From Stentor roeselii (taxonomy: Eukaryota; Ciliophora; Heterotrichea; Heterotrichida; Stentoridae): a stretch of 50,857 nt of DNA. The notes beneath the pieces were generated by a model, which was not told where the DNA came from, did no database searches, and worked only from the letters and a program-made list of their open reading frames with translations. Below, in pieces: positions 47,401-50,857 of this stretch (the first letter of the stretch is position 1; every line of letters starts with the position of its first letter). Where the stretch lies: assembly GCA_006503475.1 (NCBI GenBank), contig RSEH01000309.1, positions 1 through 50,857 of the forward strand, given 5' to 3'. Position numbers and translations under genes: made by a program.

Positions 47401-49044
47401 AAAACCCGGCTCGCATCCGCAAAAATCAAGAGTTGTGGGAATAGAGTTATTGGCTTTGCATATCGAGCAACTGGTACTATCTGAACAATTCAAACAGTAA
47501 AGGTGGCAAGTTTTACATTTTAACATCTCAAGAAAATATCCTGATTGGCATTCACACTTATTGTTCACAAGTATCGCGTTTTGATCCTCGCAGCTTAGGC
47601 AAGTAATAGAATTTACACAGGTGCTGCACCCATCCATGCATTTAGCACAGATATTGATACCATTTGACTGGCCTGATATATAATAGCCATTTAAACAATT
47701 ACAATTTCCGTTTACTACAAACTTGAAGTCTCCCTTACATGATAAACACTTGCCAGGTTCGTTACATTGTAAACATTCAACACTACAAGATAAGCATACT
47801 CCACTACTATTATAAAAGCCTTGGTTACATTCACAATAAGAGTTAGCATCAAGGAAAGCATTAGAATCAAGACAAGTCAAACAATTAACAGGATTATTGC
47901 AGGTTTTACATTGATTTAAACAGGGTTTGCAGTTAGAAACTGATCCCAGCAATGCAGTTAAATTGTAATAACCTTCTTTACATTTGCATCCAAACGTTCC
48001 ACTTGGAATTGAGTTTGTGTCTTTGCATGATAAGCATGTATAATAATCTATACAGGTCTCACATTCTAAGTAGCATATAGGTAATTGACAATAGGTCGAA
48101 TTTCCTGTAAGTCCGCATATACAATATTTTGAAGTACCGTTGAAAAAGGTACTGCTAAATGGACAGTTCAGAGGTTCAAGACATGCTATTTCATTAGTAC
48201 AGCCAAAATTGCAGGTGCATATTGAATTATTAGCACTTGCTGATTGAGTAGATTTCGAAGGCATACAATAAGTTTTAGATGACTCAACAAAAGCTGTTTG
48301 ACAAGTTGCAGCGCAAGGAGAAGCAAGACAAGTAAAAGAACTCACTGATGAAGAGTAAAGATTTGAAATACTTATGATTGAATTTGTTATTAAAAATCGA
48401 TACATAAAAAATTTCATACTTAAACCTGAAGGGCCTGATGTCCTTCCAAGTTGACCCAAAAGACTCAAGCCTGTTTCTGAATACGATAATGACAAACTAT
48501 CACTTTTTACAAGTCCTCCAGTACTTGAAAAGGTGATCGTTGTAGAATCGATAGAATACACAGCGATTTCCCAAATATTATCAATATTTTTGAAAGTGTT
48601 TAAAGATGTAATGCCCGAGGGAGCACATAATGTTGCTACCCCGCAGTGATATTTTAATGAGTGGTCAGTCTGTCTGAATATAGTTAATCTATTACTGAAG
48701 TTTGATGAATAATAACGACGATAGATTGCTACTTGGTTGTTTGCGGATTCGACTATATAAAACCAGATAACTACACTGAAAGGAGAAGTTAAAGTAAAGG
48801 AATTTGTAATCAAGTTGTTAGGAGGAAGTGTAACTCTATCACTATCGATTGAAAAATAAATTCCTCGGTCTGAATATTTCACATCGTTTATAGTGTCAGC
48901 ACTTGAATCACCATTCACAGCGTGGTACCCATTTCCTGAGTTGTCGAAGAAGACCTGCCCGATGTTATAAGAGAAGCGATAATCAATCAAAGAACCGAGG
49001 GAAATTATTTTCATCGCGAGAAACCAAGATAAACACCCTTTCAT
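44416..49044 (-). CDS. Large Cys-rich multi-pass surface protein with LamG-like N-terminus (two exons)
   Basis: About 1537 residues after removing one 15-nt intron. The ATG at 49042-49044 is chosen because it starts a signal peptide (MKGCLSWFLAMKIISLGSL); upstream in-frame ATGs at 49107 and 49095 give a poor lead. A LamG/concanavalin-like domain fills about residues 25-245. Sixteen Cys-rich repeats of about 50 residues follow, each with a C-x2-C-x5-C-x2-C core (for example CLTCDNSVSCLSC) and a C-x-C-x2-G-Y/W/F turn, as in furin-like and growth-factor-receptor repeats. A beta-rich part comes next, then about seven or eight membrane helices with short loops and a charged C-terminal tail. Proteins of this design are common in ciliates, mostly of unknown function; adhesion or sensing at the cell surface is plausible. 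Confidence 0.82.
45064..45078 (-). other. 15-nt spliceosomal intron of the Cys-rich membrane protein gene
   Basis: On the reverse strand GTAAATTATACTTAG is 15 nt with GTA and TAG ends and carries the in-frame stop. Its removal joins YQLFS to EPRYESFVFYIS in frame within the membrane-helix region, adding about five more hydrophobic segments. Confidence 0.92.
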
Positions 49045-50857
49045 TTTAGAATTATTTTTCAAATCATTTAGAGACGAAAGAGTTACAAAATGCATTGTAA
49101 GACTCATAAAATTATTAAACAATTTTTCTTAGAATATTAGAGTTCTAATTGAAAAAGAGCTGAATATCTAGATTTCCTCGTTGTTTTATATCAAAGGAAT
49201 AATTAATTCAACAGGTAAATGGAAAGTAAGGAATACTAAAAATGAACTCTCACATTAGAGGAAATATAAAAAAGGCTTATATTTATGAATTATTCTTATT
49301 GGTAAAACTTGATGATCGTTAGAGGTATCTTAATAAATTTATTCTTTTCATTTGTTTCAACTCGTTAGTGAAGTAGGATCTATTTGATCGTATGTTCATA
49401 TTGAAAAATTTTCAAAAAAAAAGTTTATTAGTTGGAATTGAGAACTATTAATCAAAAACCTAATATTCATTATTTTTAGATCTTAGAGAGTTTTAAGTTT
49501 CAAAATTAGATATTTTATCTATTTTTATATATTAAAACATTCAAAGATTTGTGTTAAGGACAATTTTCCTAAGAACAATCAAAACTTGTTAGTTAGCCAT
49601 TCCAATTTATGAAGACTCGAAAGGATCACGCATAGAATGAAAGTACTAATTATGAAAAAAGGGCATTTTTCAAGTATATTCAAAAATTTACATTCCTAAG
49701 ACGTATAATTGGATCAGTAGTAGGTTTTTGGATATTTATAGTGTTTCAGACCCTTTTAAGACTTAAACTTGATGATAAAAGTAAAACTATCAGAGAAATA
49801 AATCATATTTAAAATGATTTTTGACATATGCCCATTTAGCCACAATGAATAATAAAGTTGGAAGATAATGAAAAACATACCAAGAACTAGATAAATTGAT
49901 AGATATTCATTAAATTAGTGGTAAGTTTAAGTCTAAATTATTAATTTAAGGACATGATGGTAACAATAATAATAAAATTTTAAATTGTGGCTGACAAGTT
50001 CGGCAAAGTATCATTGAACTGAAATAATTATCTTATAAGTTAATTTTACCGAAAACATTAATTTTATTATCATAAGAATTATTTTAGATTGCTTCAATTA
50101 ATAATAACAATCAAAGCAGGTATAGGATTTATTTAAATAAGGTTTCTAACGAATACCAGGATGATTTATAAATGAATAATCTTTTTACTGCTTTGGAATT
50201 GCATTTAATTGATATAAATTTCTAATTAAAACTTAAATATTACCAATCTTGAAAAATTTTATTTCTAAAAAACTGATTAAAGACCAGGAATTATATGAAA
50301 AAGCATGGACATTTAAGCAATCTTATTCAAATTTCAAAACTGAATAGATGAATTTTTTATGCAAAATGTACCGTGAATAGAATCGAATAAAGAATAATAT
50401 GAGGAATATGTAAAATTTTGAATTAACATGAGACTTATTATCAAAGTTAATATAAGAGATAAAAAGTAAACTGAAGAAACCAAACAGAAATATTCCTCAA
50501 TTTAGATTATTACATTAATAGTACTTGAAATAATTAATGAATCTAATTTAATTTAAACTAGTAATTTGATGCAATTCAGAACTTCAAAAATTTCATTATA
50601 ACAAAATAATAAGAATAGTAATGAATCAATCACAAAAATATTAAATTTTATTAGATTTTCTTTCACTCAATATAAATTTTATAATTAAATTTGATTAGAT
50701 TTTGATGATTAATATAAACAACTTGATTCAAATTTTGATAATTTCTAACCTTATAAATTTTATGATTAAAATTATAGGGTCTTTTTCTAATACTACTGGA
50801 TTTATACTATATCTTATTGCTATTTTTATATATTTTATCAAGAACTTAAAGATTTTC
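49045..50857. other. Right-end intergenic region with no supported gene
   Basis: 1.8 kb of AT-rich DNA with dense stops on both strands. One short + frame near 49690-49815 reads RRIIGSVVGFWIFIVFQTLL with no start and no second match, so it is not called. The part next to 49045 is the upstream region of the Cys-rich gene. Confidence 0.5.

Noticed and set aside
49690-49815. Hydrophobic + strand frame with RRIIGSVVGFWIF
   Set aside because: There is no ATG and no supporting frame on either side. A-T-rich DNA often yields such stretches.

Overview
The window reads as a macronuclear-type contig of a heterotrich ciliate, most like Stentor. Three coding regions are interrupted by GT...AG introns of exactly 15 nt: two in the CLASP-like gene, one in the dynein intermediate chain and one in the Cys-rich membrane protein. 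All the large genes read in the standard genetic code, ending in TAA, TAG or TGA. The DNA is AT-rich. The left half is gene-dense, with gaps of 12-70 bp in places. No bacterial operon structure, insertion sequence or CRISPR array was seen.

Bases 1-10.3 kb hold housekeeping genes: an Arf GTPase (5' part only), a CLASP-like HEAT/TOG protein, an MRH-domain type I membrane protein, mitochondrial bL12, an unknown protein, a family-16 methyltransferase, a DusA-type dihydrouridine synthase and the COPII subunit Sec23. Bases 10.5-15.5 kb encode one 1630-residue STAND protein. It carries two copies of a CHAT-like plus NB-ARC module with TPR-like helices between them, and both CHAT-like domains have lost the catalytic residues. 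Bases 15.5-26 kb hold a tRNA-Gly(GCC), several unrecognised proteins, a 31-bp minisatellite, the cytoplasmic dynein intermediate chain and an AidB/ACDH-11-like acyl-CoA dehydrogenase.

Bases 27.3-43.4 kb are an AT-richer cluster of five related genes. Four share a helical domain with the invariant string EYWSC, and all five end in a divergent kinase-like domain. The three leftward genes add very long coiled coils (one is a near-perfect 11-residue repeat). The fifth gene swaps the EYWSC domain for a B-box-like zinc motif. Kinase active-site residues are kept in the two right-hand genes and progressively lost leftward. The leftmost gene has a single in-frame TGA. A relic of a sixth member lies between the two rightward genes. 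Inverted repeats built on GTCTA(C)/(G)TAGAC lie upstream of the three leftward genes. This expanding and decaying family, which looks undescribed to me, is the most interesting part of the window.

Bases 44.4-49 kb encode a large surface-type protein: signal peptide, LamG-like domain, 16 Cys-rich repeats and a multi-pass C-terminus split by a 15-nt intron. The last 1.8 kb shows no supported gene. All functions come from reading the sequence and from family knowledge; no database search was run. In-frame 15-nt introns without a stop cannot be excluded in any gene, so protein lengths are upper estimates.
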